Assembly: GCA_935421135.1 (NCBI GenBank)
Contig: OW285193.1
Location: forward strand, 17,718,099 to 17,782,098
From: Bugulina stolonifera
Lineage: Eukaryota > Bryozoa > Gymnolaemata > Cheilostomatida > Bugulidae
Length of the DNA: 64,000 bases
Direction of reading: 5' to 3'
Both the position numbers and the translations under genes were made by a program. The stretch's first letter is position 1. Each line of letters starts with the position of its first letter. Below, piece after piece: positions 12,219-23,115 of the stretch. The notes beneath the pieces are model-generated. The model searched no databases. It was given only the letters and a program-made list of their open reading frames with translations, and was not told where the DNA came from.

Positions 12219-12881
12219 CATTCAATATCACCAACATTTATTATGTTTTCCAACTATATTTCAGGTGCTAACATTTTTATCAACTCACCTTGACTGTAAT
12301 TTATAAACCTGCCAGACCAGGCTGCTATTTATTTCCTACAGCCTTTTTTCTACCAACAGTTTGAGAATTAAAAAATGTTACATTCATTCAGAAAATATAT
12401 TAAATCCTTGGATTTACATTACACAGACTTCCGGTTCCTGGTAAAAAAATGACAATTAGCAAGACTTTCTTAGTTATTAATAACTCTGAGTTCTGAGTAT
12501 ATATGAAAATAATATTTATTAGTAAACTATCTTAGCATGTAAAGATATTGTGTAGGAGTATTAAAGATGTAATAATACATTGAAAAAAAACATGCTACGT
12601 TGTGCAAATATGAACTATGCACCCAGTTCTAAATCATTTAACTTGAACAATAGGGGTGATAAGTTCACCAAGAAATAGCAGTAATAGGATGACACTGTTA
12701 TATCACAGACTTGCATTACATCGACTCTCCTTTGTGATACAATCAGGATATCACTTAACTTTTGAAATGTGATGCTGAACAAAACAAAAAGATTACCTTG
12801 ATTCATGAGGAAAAATGGAATTCACCCTTATGACCTGTTTCCTGTGCTGGCTATACTTGTTTCTCTTCATCTCCCCATAGT

Positions 12882-15800
12882 CTAGAGCTGCAGCGATTCC
12901 TGTAAAAACAAACGTGCAGTTGGGAGCAAATCCTTGCCAAAACCCATTGGGAATAGGTTATAACCATACAAATGTAGTGCACATTGCAAGTCACCAATTA
13001 TAATTAAAAGCGGTCCTCCCCATTTTGGGAGAGGACAACTTCAAATTACACAGATATTCAAAGACCTACTATCTGCAGATATCATTACAGAGAGAGAATA
13101 ACTTCTACATTATATCTAGCATCTAGCATGCGTGAGTACAAAGGGTAGCCTATTAATAGAATTAGACTCAACTACTGAGTTTAGCAGGCTTAGTTAGACA
13201 ACTATTCACTCACACAGGTGAAAAACTAGAGCATAACTAAACCTCACCCTTAGCTCCTTAATACGATTCCAACCAATCTGTTCATTGGCCAGTATCTTGT
13301 TCCACTTTGCATCCATATCTTCACTCTGGTCGACTATGGCAGCCTTGACTTCCTGTAGCTGTGCCTTCTCCAATTTTAGCTGTTCCATCCTGATGGACAC
13401 GTCTTCCTCCACCCTGTAAAATAGTAGGCTAGATCTGATGGAACCCGAATACATAATGAAAGATAAGTTGAGGGGACAATCCTTAACCTCCTCGAGTACA
13501 TAATATGTTATGTAATATTATGGAACTATATTATAACCATAAACTGTTGGAACAAATGCCAGTTCATACCCACATGGTCATACACATTGGCGACACTAAA
13601 ATAGGAGAACTGCGTCATTCCAACTAATAACTACTAGCTAAGGTGGAGAAACTCCAAACTGTCTGTGTTGTCCAATAAATTCCATGTCATTATTTTTATC
13701 TGTTAAAGCAGAATATCTTGTTTGTGACAATCCTAAGTGAATGCTCACCCATTCTCTATGATGCTAGAGCTAACAATAATTATGATTACTATTATAATCA
13801 ACAGTGATTATAATATACAACACAGAGTTATCCACTCTTGTCAACTCAGTAGATGATGCAGATTAAGTATAAGAAACTAACACTTGCAGCTGTTGAATTC
13901 CTTGTAATATATCATTCTTTCTGACTTCTACAGACGCTTTCTCTGCTTCGTACGCCTCCTTGTGATTGGCTATATCTCTCTCACAGATGACTGTCTCAGT
14001 TTGCACATCTCTCCTTGTCTTCTCTATTGACTGGATAGCTAGCTCAGATTCCTCAAATGTAGCCCTAGAATATAGATATCATATGAGATACTTTCACACC
14101 AACCCATTGTTCTACAACTATACCATAAATGTCAAGTAGTTTACTATGCAAAATTCTGCTAGATTGGCTAAAGAGAACTGTCCTGGTAAGATTAGCATAT
14201 AAAATACCCTATACACTGTAGTGAAGGCATATGTAAAAGCAAATATGGGTGTAGATATACTTTGTTATGCTGACTGTAACCAACACACGGTAACTGGAGT
14301 CATTGTTCCTCCTCCTAACTGCATATACATGTAAATGAATTGAAATAATCAACATAAATCAATAAATACCATGTAATACAGTATTACTATAACTATAACA
14401 TATGATAAAGGAGAGTAATACAGTATTACTATAAATACAACATATCAAAAAAAAGAGTAATATACGATAATATATGACGGCACTTAAACCTATTATAGGT
14501 CCTATATATACACACATGCACATTGTATATGATATTACATGTATTAATGACATGACTAACTTGTTCTTGTCTTTGAGTTCGAGAGATTCCTCCAAAGTGG
14601 CATGAGCCGCCTGTGCAGAAGCAATAAAACGTTCCATAGTCTTAATGTCACCACAGATCTCCCCATGCCTTGCTCTCTTCTGCTTCAACTCATTCTAAAA
14701 GAGAGAAGTTAACAATGAGTTCTAAGGTGAGACGGTTGGCATTGACTTCTACGGTTTTGGAGCAAAGACTCTCTCAGTACTATCAGCAGAATGTGCCACC
14801 TGCTTTTGACAGAGTAGTATTGATCTGCTTTGGATTCCCAATTTAAAACAGGTAGGTAGATGTATAGCAGCTACACAGTAGTTGCCATGCCAACAGAAAA
14901 TAAAAACTACTTGCATGGTATAACATGAAAATCAATGCCTGTATAACTGGAATATTAGTCTTTGGAGGTAGAACAACTCCAATAAGTTGTAGCTGGAGAG
15001 AGTGAATAGTCCTGAGCATTGAACAATGAGTTCTATATTGGAATGGTTGAACAATGAGTTCTATATTGTAATGGTTGAACAATGAGTTCTATATTGGAAT
15101 GATTGAACAATGAGTTCTATATTGTAATGGTTGAGCAATGAGTTCTAAATTGTAACAGTTGAGCAATGAGAGAAGAGATCAAGAAATCGTCTACAAGAAA
15201 AAAGCTAATTCAACATCATCTTAATGTTAACGTTACACATGATTGTGATTACAGCTATATAAATGCTAACAGATGACCTTGTCTAAGAGGAAAGAGAGTT
15301 CAGTGTTCACTACCGGTTTCTGCTGATGGTGAACAAACTTGCAATATTTCTACAGATCTCACCTCCAGTGTTCGCACTTCCTGCCCCAGATTGGTTAGTT
15401 TCTCTTCAAACTCGGCTTTGGGTGGCAGAGTGTTGATCCTGAGATCCTCGATCCTTTCCTGGATCTTTTGTATCGCTGTGCTCAATTCAGCCTGTTGATG
15501 TAATACATGTACATGGCGATGTAATACATATACATGGTGATGCAATTACATATACATGGTGATGTAATACATATACATGGTGATGTAATACATGTACATG
15601 GCGATGTAATACATATACATGGTGATGTAATACATATACATGGCGATGTAATACATATACATGGTGATGTAATACATATACATGGTGATGTAATACATAT
15701 ACATGGTGATGTAATACACATACATGATGATGTAATACATATACATGGCGATGTAATACATATACATGGCGATGTAATACATATACATGGTGATGCAATA

Positions 15801-18800
15801 CATATACATATTCTTGTAATACCCACATGTACATGTAATACAGTAGCCAGCATAAGAGCGAACCTAACATGAAACCCACAAAGAAAGGAATTGGCTCATA
15901 TTGATAATATAATTAAATTATAATAGCAGTTGTCTTCCTATTAAAGCACAGAGAGAAAACAACTCTCTATTCAGAACTTCGTTCTACAGACTCACTGTCA
16001 AAGAGAAATATACAGTCAGAGAGACTGGCCCCCACCTCATTCTTCTTCCTCCCCAGTAGTTCTCTCTTCACCGCCTCCAACTTGGCTTGCTGAGCCGCCA
16101 TCTCAACTGATTTCTCTTCAAATACTGTACGTAGAGTTAGATTTTGGTCTTTAAACTGTCAAGTTCAAAGTTAAATGATTGCAGAATGTAGACATCTAGT
16201 ATTTACAAGCTAAAGTCTCGCTATTGTCCATCATCATTACCCTAATCTCCATAGAGGGAAAAATTATGTTGTGCTAATATGATTGCCTGATAAGAGATTA
16301 CAACTGGCATGTAATACGCTATCTTTGCTCGAGTGTCATCATATAATAGTTTCTCTGTACAAACACAATGACTCTAGCCAAAATATGCCTCCACTTTGGA
16401 GCAGACAATACCAAAGAACATTTGATAAAACTCTGGCGTATATTTTTAGTCATCTAATGTTGCAGCCCAAACCTAGACATAGCAACAACTGTGTACTTGT
16501 ATGGTATTGAATTAAAGGAAATATAACTTCTAATTGCCACAGACTGACGACCAATTGCTGTTATTTTGTGGACAGCATTGAGAGAGTCTGTCACGCTATC
16601 AACACCATACAGTACCTGATTGATATGTGACCGAGTATCAACCTCCTTGGCACGTAGTTTATAATTCTTATTCACAGTTTCCTGAATCTGTTGCTGGATT
16701 CTCTCCTGTTCCTCATCTAATTTCAGCTTTTGAGCGTTCAGCTCAACTCTACGAACAGATATAACACCTTCACATTGTACATTGTATGAAGTAAGTGTAC
16801 ACCCTCCCCCCCCCCACCACCACTACATTGTATGAAGCAAGTGTACACCCCCTCCCCCCCACCACTACAGTGTATGAAGTAAGTGTATACCCCTCCCCCA
16901 CCACCACTACAGTGTATGAAGTAAGTGTATACCCCTCCCCCACCACCACTACAGTGTATGAATTAAGTGTATACCCCTCCTCCACCACCACTACAGTGTA
17001 TGAAGCAAGTGTACACCCCTCCCCCCCACCACCACTACAGTGTATGAAGCAAGTGTACACCCCCCCCCACCACCACTACAGTGTATGAAGCAAGTGTACA
17101 CCCCCTCCCCCCCCACCACTACAGTGTATGAAGTAAGTGTACACCCCCCTCCCCCCACCACTACAGTATGAAGTAAGTGTACACCCCCCCCACCACCACT
17201 ACATTGTATGAAGTAAGTGTACACCCCCCCACCACCACTACATTGTATGAAGTAAGTGTACACCCCCCCCCCACCACCACTACATTGTATGAAGTAAGTG
17301 TACACCCCTCCCCCTCCCCCACCACTACAGTCTATGGATTAACTTTCAATGAATGATAAGCACCTCCAAGTTTGGTAACACAGTGACAAGCTATATGTAT
17401 TATAGCCCGCGTTCACACCCAGTTCTCCACCCCATGTCATATGTTGGAATGGTGACTGTGTGGTAATCAGTCATGTGACATATTGCTAGTAATTACATAT
17501 AAAAATCTATTGAGATAGAATAACACAGGTAGATTTCATGCCAAATAAAGTAGATTACAATGCATGACGCCCTGTTAATACACCAGTAAACATCTGTTTA
17601 GAATGGCTACACAGAGGCAATCTGTTCAAGCCAGTAGTCTGATAATGTTTGGAAAAAACCAGATGCATTGAGGACCTTCATGACCACACTCCTATTGGTC
17701 ACTAATAATTATAATAATGGTACTATCTATAGACATGACACATAGAACAGCCTCACCTACCACATAGAACATCACAAGGCTGTCAGACCATGTAAGATCA
17801 ATCTTCCCTCACCTGATATCACTTTGAGCGTCGTGGGTCTTAAGGAATCCCATAAACGCATTCAAGAACATGGCCGTCCTTTCTTTTGTGGGAAAGATAA
17901 GATCAGTAGCTGTGAATGGCGGATTTAGATTAGGTAAAATTTTGTCTGATATTTGACGTCTAAAAATATGCAATAGATCAACATTAATGAAGGTTCTTAA
18001 TTATTTTGGGATAGATAACTTCCATTGAATTGTATATAATAGAGTACAGACAACTCCTATTAGTAAGTATATAGTAGAGTACAAACAACTCCCATTAGTA
18101 AGTACATAGTAGAGTACAGACAACTCCTATTAGTAAGTAGAAAGTAGAGTACAGACAACTCCTATTAGTAAGTATATAGAAGAGTATTAGACAACTCTTA
18201 TTAGTAAGTATATAGTAGAGTGCCAGACAACTCCTATTAGTAAGTAGAAAGTAGAGTACAGACAACTCCTATTAGTAAGTATATAGAAGAGTATTAGACA
18301 ACTCTTATTAGTAAGTATATAGTAGAGTGCCAGACAACTCCTATTAGTAAGTACGTACATGCAGTTTAGGGGATAGATAACTCCCATTAGACTGTATGTA
18401 CATGTAATAGAGGGATAGATAACTGCACTTACAGGTATACAACGAGAATCATCTTTTTGAACATTGCTCCCTAGAATGAAAACAGATATCAGAATTATAT
18501 GACCTTCGCCTCCAGGTGCTCTATATACATGTATTTCAATGTATGCAGTTAGGTCTACAGCAAAAGCCATATAATAGGTTGCTGGTTATAATATAGCAAG
18601 CAGAGTTTAATACTATTGAATATAGATATAGCATGCGTGGTGAAGCTAGTAACAAGGAGCCTGCAACTAGTATAGGTGTTGGTGGCCGAGTGGTCTAGCG
18701 CTAGCCACTCTAGTCTTGCAGCAATGATGCAAGTTATCTTCAAGGACGTGGGTTCGAGTCCCGCCAATGACCTGGAGGCCTTCGCCCCGAAGAAGGTTTT

Positions 18801-19519
18801 CCCTCTGTGTCATACTGAACTATAATAATATCCAGCTCTTGGAGCCGTGGTGGCCCCTCGACTAGCTCTGTTATTGGGCAGCCACATTAAAGAATTGGGT
18901 CTGGCGCCACGGATATTATTATTATTATAGTTACCCTCATGCCTTTGAGAAGTTCAGCCTCACTGTATACGTGGCAAAGCAGATTCCAAAAGATATCTGT
19001 TATTACTTCTCCCTGCAAATATAAAATTTCTCTACTCATGTTTAGCCAAAGTTGAATGCTATAACCATTTCACATGAATAACGAATGCTTTGTACCAGCA
19101 AATGTATTAGGTCACTGGGCTATACCATACACAATAGGCATATTCGGATATTGCACCGTGCATGCTTATAAATAGCAATCTGCGGCAATAACAATATATT
19201 GTATTCAATAATATAGCGCTAGCTATAACGCAAGGCAAAGCGTGCCTGACAATAATAATATAAAGTATATTCATTTAGCAAGGGGATTCTCCTTCAGAGC
19301 AAGCACTAGTCACGCCTAAACGCTCAAGTTGTATTCGGATAGTTAGACCAGTGCTATATGAACCAGTACAGTTTCCAAATACGCCTAATATTTTCCAGTA
19401 CTAGAATCATTCATTGTACATACGTTTGGATTTGTGATGTCCTCTGTTGAAATGGTTATGAAGTTGTTTAAATATTTCACTATAGCCTTTGGCGAAATCC
19501 TATGAGTCTGTGTTGCCAT
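12882..19519 (-). CDS. NUF2: NUF2-like kinetochore (NDC80 complex) subunit
   Basis: NUF2 pairs with NDC80 in the outer-kinetochore complex that binds microtubules. The eleven minus-strand coding exons are 19424-19519, 18935-19012, 18433-18470, 17813-17959, 16616-16748, 16036-16155, 15363-15491, 14561-14694, 13882-14064, 13248-13413 and 12882-12899. They join in phase to 413 aa, against about 464 in human. Residues 1-120 resemble the NUF2 calponin-homology head, including KILPNLNPPF and DLIFPTKERTAMFLNAFMGF. The rest is coiled coil, for example VELNAQKLKLDEEQERIQQQ and KAEFEEKLTNLGQEVRTLE. The start ATG at 19517-19519 opens MATQTHRISPKAIVKYL. A splice acceptor 11-12 bases upstream suggests a 5' UTR exon. 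The stop comes five codons into the last exon, so the C-terminus is shorter than in vertebrates. At exon 9 I used donor gttagt and not gtgtta, because only that keeps the frame. Introns are loaded with minisatellites and a SINE. The family call rests on head-domain similarity and architecture. Confidence 0.8.
12996..13047. repeat. Hairpin element inside NUF2 intron 10
   Basis: The arms are AATTATAATTAAAAGCGGTC then CTCCC (12996-13020) and GGGAGAGGACAACTTCAAATT (13027-13047). The left arm is more diverged than the right. It lies in the last NUF2 intron and belongs to the same family as 10211-10278. Confidence 0.65.
15015..15170. repeat. About 29-bp minisatellite in NUF2 intron
   Basis: Five tandem copies of a unit containing TTGAACAATGAGTTCTATAT and then TGGAATGG, with copies drifting to TTGAGCAATGAGTTCTAAAT at the distal end. 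It lies in the NUF2 intron between exons 7 and 8. Confidence 0.85.
15495..15835. repeat. 21-bp minisatellite abutting a NUF2 splice acceptor
   Basis: About 16 copies of GATGTAATACATATACATGG plus T, with gcg/gtg variants. The array starts within 4 bases of the exon 7 acceptor (exon end 15491), so it occupies the normal polypyrimidine and branch-point region. Because 21 is a multiple of three, every frame on both strands looks open (peptides such as HGDVIHI or MYMYYIT). These are repeat artefacts, not proteins. Confidence 0.9.
16785..17330. repeat. C-rich minisatellite in NUF2 intron 4
   Basis: Twelve or more copies of a unit of about 40-45 bp that contains TGTATGAAGTAAGTGTACAC followed by a variable C run and CACCACCACTACA. 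Copy-to-copy differences lie mostly in the length of the C tract, typical of slippage. On the transcribed (minus) strand it is a G-rich array with repeated G runs, so it could form G-quadruplexes in NUF2 pre-mRNA. Confidence 0.85.
18010..18350. repeat. About 35-bp minisatellite in NUF2 intron 3
   Basis: About nine copies of a unit built on GACAACTCCTATTAGTAAGT followed by an ATATAGTAGAGTAC or AGAAAGTAGAGTAC variant. A GATAGATAACTCCCATTAG relative continues to about 18425. The array contains a higher-order duplication, in which a block with variants TATAGAAGAGTATTAGAC and TATAGTAGAGTGCCAGAC occurs twice. Confidence 0.8.
18675..18930 (+). mobile_element. tRNA-derived SINE in NUF2 intron 2
   Basis: The 5' part resembles a class II tRNA: GGTGGCCGAGTGGTCTAGCG (A-box region, 18680-18699) and GGTTCGAGTCCCG (B box, 18751-18763), with a long variable region between. 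A tRNA-unrelated body follows (GGCCTTCGCCCCGAAGAAGG, later TGGTGGCCCCTCGACTAGCT), and the 3' tail is an ATT microsatellite ending near 18930. The body, the tail and the lack of a closed acceptor stem argue for a SINE and not a functional tRNA gene. It lies antisense to NUF2, and its tail ends four bases from the exon 2 donor. Confidence 0.75.
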
Positions 19520-20244
19520 TTCGTCCAAGACTCTAAATGAAAAAGTTTCATGCAATTTATATGGTATGGCTACAATGATTACTAAAACCCAGCCTAGTCA
19601 GCTGTTTAGGGGTAAAAAATGAAAACACTTAATTAAATTGTTAAGGTTGATTCCCATAGTCATAGCATAACGGGAGAAGATTGTGAACATCTTGCGTTAT
19701 GTAAGTGAGTAGCTAATTAGCCAATCATTTAAATGGATAATGAAGGACCACTCATGCAAAGTGGGTTTTCATTACACTATGCATTGTATATACATGTATA
19801 TTCTGCTATCATAGCCAGCTGTGGTTGTGGCAATCCTGATCGGAATGTTCATAACATGTCAGATAATCCTGATAGTTGGTTAGCATCTCGTTGCAGATAT
19901 CAAAATAAATCGTTGTAATAGTATTGAATATTTTTCGACCATGAATGTGCTGACCCAGCCCCAGGTGATCAGAAAAATCTTGATGATGTCCCACCTCAAT
20001 GGTGGAAAGAATGGCAAATATCTCTACCAGACCAGTTGAAGTAGAGAATAAATCACTATTCTCCATTTATGAAAAAACCATAGAATAGCTACACTACGCT
20101 ATACTATACAGCCATACGTAGCTACACTATGCTATACTATACAGCTACATGTAGCTCAAGCACAAGCAGTCAAATGACACAAATTTGAGGTGTGAACATC
20201 AAAATGCAAATTATATATATATATTATTATATATATATATTCAA

Positions 20245-20531
20245 GGAGCGGCCGTGGCTTAGTGGTTAGAATGCTGAACCTTCATGCTGAAGGTCCCAGA
20301 TTCGAATCCCGGTCACGGTGGTGTTAGGAAGGGCATCCAGCTACAATTGCTCCTGTGCCTCAAAAGTCCTTGGGGTCATGCAAAGCAACTCCTCTATCCC
20401 TGCCAAAAAAGGCCCATGTCATCTGGGCCTTTTCTCACAGGGAGTTGGCCAACACTGGCACCTGACAGTGCGAGCTGCAAGGGGCTGGTCACGCCGATGA
20501 GTATGAGCCCGGTGAGTGAGTTTACTATTAC
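20245..20531 (+). mobile_element. tRNA-derived SINE, family 2, copy 1
   Basis: It starts GGAGCGGCCGTGGCTTAGTG with an A box (TGGCTTAGTGGTTAGAATGC) and a B box (GATTCGAATCCCGG near 20301). It continues into a shared body with GGTGTTAGGAAGGGCATCCA and AGGGAGTTGGCCAACACTGG. A second copy sits at 53386-53677. The flanks show a short target duplication, ATATATATTCAA, on the left at about 20232-20243 and on the right at 20532-20543. This supports retrotransposition. Small ORFs across it are fortuitous. Confidence 0.85.
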
Positions 20532-20669
20532 ATATATATTCAAATGAAATAAGTACATAAAAATTATATTATTTCTAAAACAGTTATAAATTTCCAGAAC
20601 TCATTTATCCTCTGATGATGTTACTTGGACAAGTAACAAAATATTAGGTAATAGACCTATATAAAAAAT

Positions 20670-21120
20670 GCGTCTCGTACTACTATTCATAATTAAAATA
20701 TTAGCCCACACCAACATTTTTCAAGCGATAAATTTAATTATATTATTAAATTATTATTATATTATAATTATTACATGTATAATAATAAATTTAATATTGA
20801 ATTTCACAATTTCAATTTCAGAATTTGATATTCAAATACTATTATTCATATTCATTGAGCCTCATTTATTTATAAGGCTCTGAACCACTGCACTGGGCAC
20901 TGAGCTATAATTAATATTTTAATTGTAAATTTAATAATTATAATTAAATAAAATAATATTAAATATAAATATTAATATAATTTTAAATATTTATATTTAA
21001 TATAAATATTAAATTAAATTTAATATTAAATATTAAATTAAATTTAATATTAAATATTAAATTAAATTTAATATTAAATATAAATAATATAAATACTACA
21101 AAATTAAAAATAGAAAATAA
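20670..21120. repeat. AT-only low-complexity tract with tandem palindromes
   Basis: Almost pure A/T sequence. At about 21005-21085 a unit of roughly 26 bp containing AAATTAAATTTAATATTAAA repeats three times, and each unit is itself palindromic. The open frame across 20668-20883 has only AT-driven amino acids and no splice support, so I do not call a gene. Confidence 0.7.
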
Positions 21121-21370
21121 TAATTCACAATCATCAATGACAATAACAATTAATCATAGCAGTAGTATTTTAGTCTCAGGAGTGGGGACAAAAATAGTCA
21201 TAGGTGAAAGGAGTCAACCATTTTTTCTTTCCACTGTTTTTGGTGGAAGTCAGAGCCATTGAGTTCAGAGTTGGATAACTCGATCACTACCTGTGACTGG
21301 ATGGCCAAAATTCAAATTCTAGCAGTAGTTCGCGCGCTATTATGTCTAGGGAGAAATGAAGTACACTATA

Positions 21371-21748
21371 CAAAGAGCGTAAAAGGAAAGAGGGATCACT
21401 CTGGCCAAAAACTGTCCCTCCCCCGCCTCCAAACGCGGTCCGGATTAAGAAAGGAGTTGCGCCACCTGTGTACAAATTCACTATGGCTATTGGCGTTCCG
21501 CAGACCAATAAGAAGCGCTTATCTACAACGGCGTCATATAAACCATCTATTTATGTTTACGAGATATCAATACAAATCGTAAATATGACAGCAGTTAAGT
21601 TGCGCGTTTAAGTCGAACAGCTATCCAAATTACCAGTAAGCAGATGGCGGGTAAGTGAATAACGGAACGTCGGGACCGCCAAATTGGGCGTATTTGGTGA
21701 GACAGGGTATTATCATTGAGTGATCCCTCTTTCCTTTTACGCTCTTTG
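21371..21748. mobile_element. 378-bp MITE with 31-bp perfect terminal inverted repeats
   Basis: The left terminus CAAAGAGCGTAAAAGGAAAG plus AGGGATCACTC (21371-21401) is repeated exactly in reverse complement at 21718-21748. The element is flanked on both sides by the same seven bases, CACTATA (21364-21370 and 21749-21755), which reads as a target-site duplication. There is no transposase. The perfect termini imply recent activity. The interior is less AT-rich than its surroundings and includes a possible short exon-like ATGGCGG|gtaagt at about 21643, which I do not call. Confidence 0.85.
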
Positions 21749-21775
21749 CACTATAGGCAAACTATCTTTGCTATA

Positions 21776-22045
21776 GGTGTCTTCGCGACCTGAACTTCAG
21801 ACCCAGGCCGATTTCCAAAAATATTTTCCGGCACACATCCAGCACAGGGTCGCGAACACACCGGCCTGGGCCAAAAGCAAAATCCTCATTTCCGCGCGAA
21901 GAAATCAGGTGTGCCGATGAGCTAGGGATGGTTTCGTCCGGCCAAGCAAAATCCTAGGCCAATAGCCCTTCTGGCCTTGGTCGGACGGCCATCTTGTAAA
22001 TTTTATTTGCGACCCGGGTTCTTCCAAGAGGTCGCGAAGACACCT
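21776..22045. mobile_element. 270-bp GC-rich MITE with 17-bp perfect inverted repeats
   Basis: The termini AGGTGTCTTCGCGACCT (21776-21792) and AGGTCGCGAAGACACCT (22029-22045) are perfect inverted copies. Both flanks carry TAT, compatible with a 3-bp target duplication. The interior is strikingly GC-rich for this window and contains a second foldback, GTCCGGCCAAG near 21937 pairing with CTTGGTCGGAC near 21976, plus a repeated AGCAAAATCCT motif. No coding potential. It lies only 27 bp from the previous MITE. The class is unknown; a 3-bp duplication would be compatible with PIF/Harbinger. Confidence 0.8.
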
Positions 22046-22405
22046 TATATAACATTATTCATTTATTATTTATTAAAGTAAATATTGGACGAGAGATAAT
22101 TGGGAATTGTCTAAACGGTATCCATTACAGCCGATAGCCTAGGGGCCTCTTTTATGCACATAGAGGTAGGATTACAATGTGTTTTTATGCGTATCACCAA
22201 AAGGGGAAGCAACTTATCTTTATATGGAACCTGGTTTACGGCTCGCACTTCTAAATGGTACATATGCCGCACCAATTCTATAAGTCGAATGTGGTTTACA
22301 GAGCCAAAATTAAAATGTCTTGGTTTATCCCAAGTGGTTATTGTACCACTTTGGTTTTACCCATAGAGTTTAGTAACAAAGGCTAATTTTCAAGCACCAA
22401 TCAAA

Positions 22406-22462
22406 GGAAATTCCATAGAGGTAGGTATTCCTCTAGGAATACTTACCTCTATGGGAAATTCC
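22406..22462. repeat. Long perfect-type hairpin
   Basis: TTCCATAGAGGTAGGTATTC on the left pairs with GAATACTTACCTCTATGGGA on the right across a loop of a few bases, with one mismatch and one extra base. The outermost GGAAATTCC occurs at both ends (22406-22414 and 22454-22462). Function unknown; it could be a very short foldback element or a cruciform-prone site. Confidence 0.7.
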
Positions 22463-22539
22463 TAGGAATCTTTCGATAGATAGAACATCCCGTTTGACAA
22501 GTCGCATGAGGAGTAAATACTCAAAAATAAAACCTAAAC

Positions 22540-22760
22540 TTCAAATTAATTAAATTAATTATTATTATATTAGAATTAATATTAATATTAATATTAAATA
22601 ATAATCATAATAATAATATAATTATACCTATATTATGCAATGAATAATTATTATGATAATAATAATTATTATTGTATTATAATAATTATTATTTTATGAT
22701 AAAATATATTAAAATAATTATTTTAATATATTGGTTAATTATTATATAATTTAAATTTAA
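22540..22760. repeat. AT-rich tract with a 30-bp perfect palindrome
   Basis: Nearly pure A/T sequence rich in AATAATTATT-type motifs. Positions 22703-22732 form a perfect 30-nt palindrome (AATATATTAAAATAA and its mirror). It lies in the spacer upstream of CCDC174. Confidence 0.7.
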
Positions 22761-23115
22761 TCTAGTCCAAATCTAATGTTATTCCCGTATGAGGAGGAAC
22801 GCCTAAAAGTATATTATATATATATTATATCTGTGTGGATCTGTTTTAAGGTAACAATCACAATGACCATTATCATAATGATTATCATTCTGTGGTTAAG
22901 GTTTTGAACTTTTTTATTTCAGGTCTGCAGATAATTTTTAATGGACAAGTTGCTAACGTAATGTGAACATTTGAGAACAACAATAGTGATCTGGTGATAA
23001 TTTTATATAGCATCTGCTTAGAATCTTTACTCTAACGTGATTGTTGAAGTTGTTTCTCAGTGGGTCTCTCCACAGATTTTGATTGACTGCTTAGAGTGTT
23101 AGAGCGATAACTGAA

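Larger units (their letters stand above)
10754..12881. other. Intergenic region downstream of NUF2
   Basis: This lies between the 3' end of the plus-strand gene and the stop codon of NUF2 and presumably includes NUF2 3' UTR. I see no further gene. The content is a cluster of hairpin elements (11126-11303 and 12159-12218) in AT-rich sequence. Confidence 0.45.

Noticed and set aside
15482..15879. Several long open frames on both strands with 7-residue repeats
   Set aside because: They arise because the 21-bp minisatellite unit is a multiple of three and has no stop. They lie in a NUF2 intron.
16770..17305. Open frames rich in Gly/Val or Pro/Thr
   Set aside because: Translation of the C-rich intronic minisatellite; no splice or start support.
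18675..18765. tRNA gene (class II type)
   Set aside because: A and B boxes are present, but the body continues as a SINE with an ATT tail and I could not close an acceptor stem.
20245..20320. tRNA gene
   Set aside because: The same tRNA-like head is found on a second copy at 53386 with flanking target duplications, so it is a SINE.
20668..20883. Plus-strand frame of 71 codons
   Set aside because: Composition is driven by pure A/T sequence, with no splice sites and no protein-like pattern.
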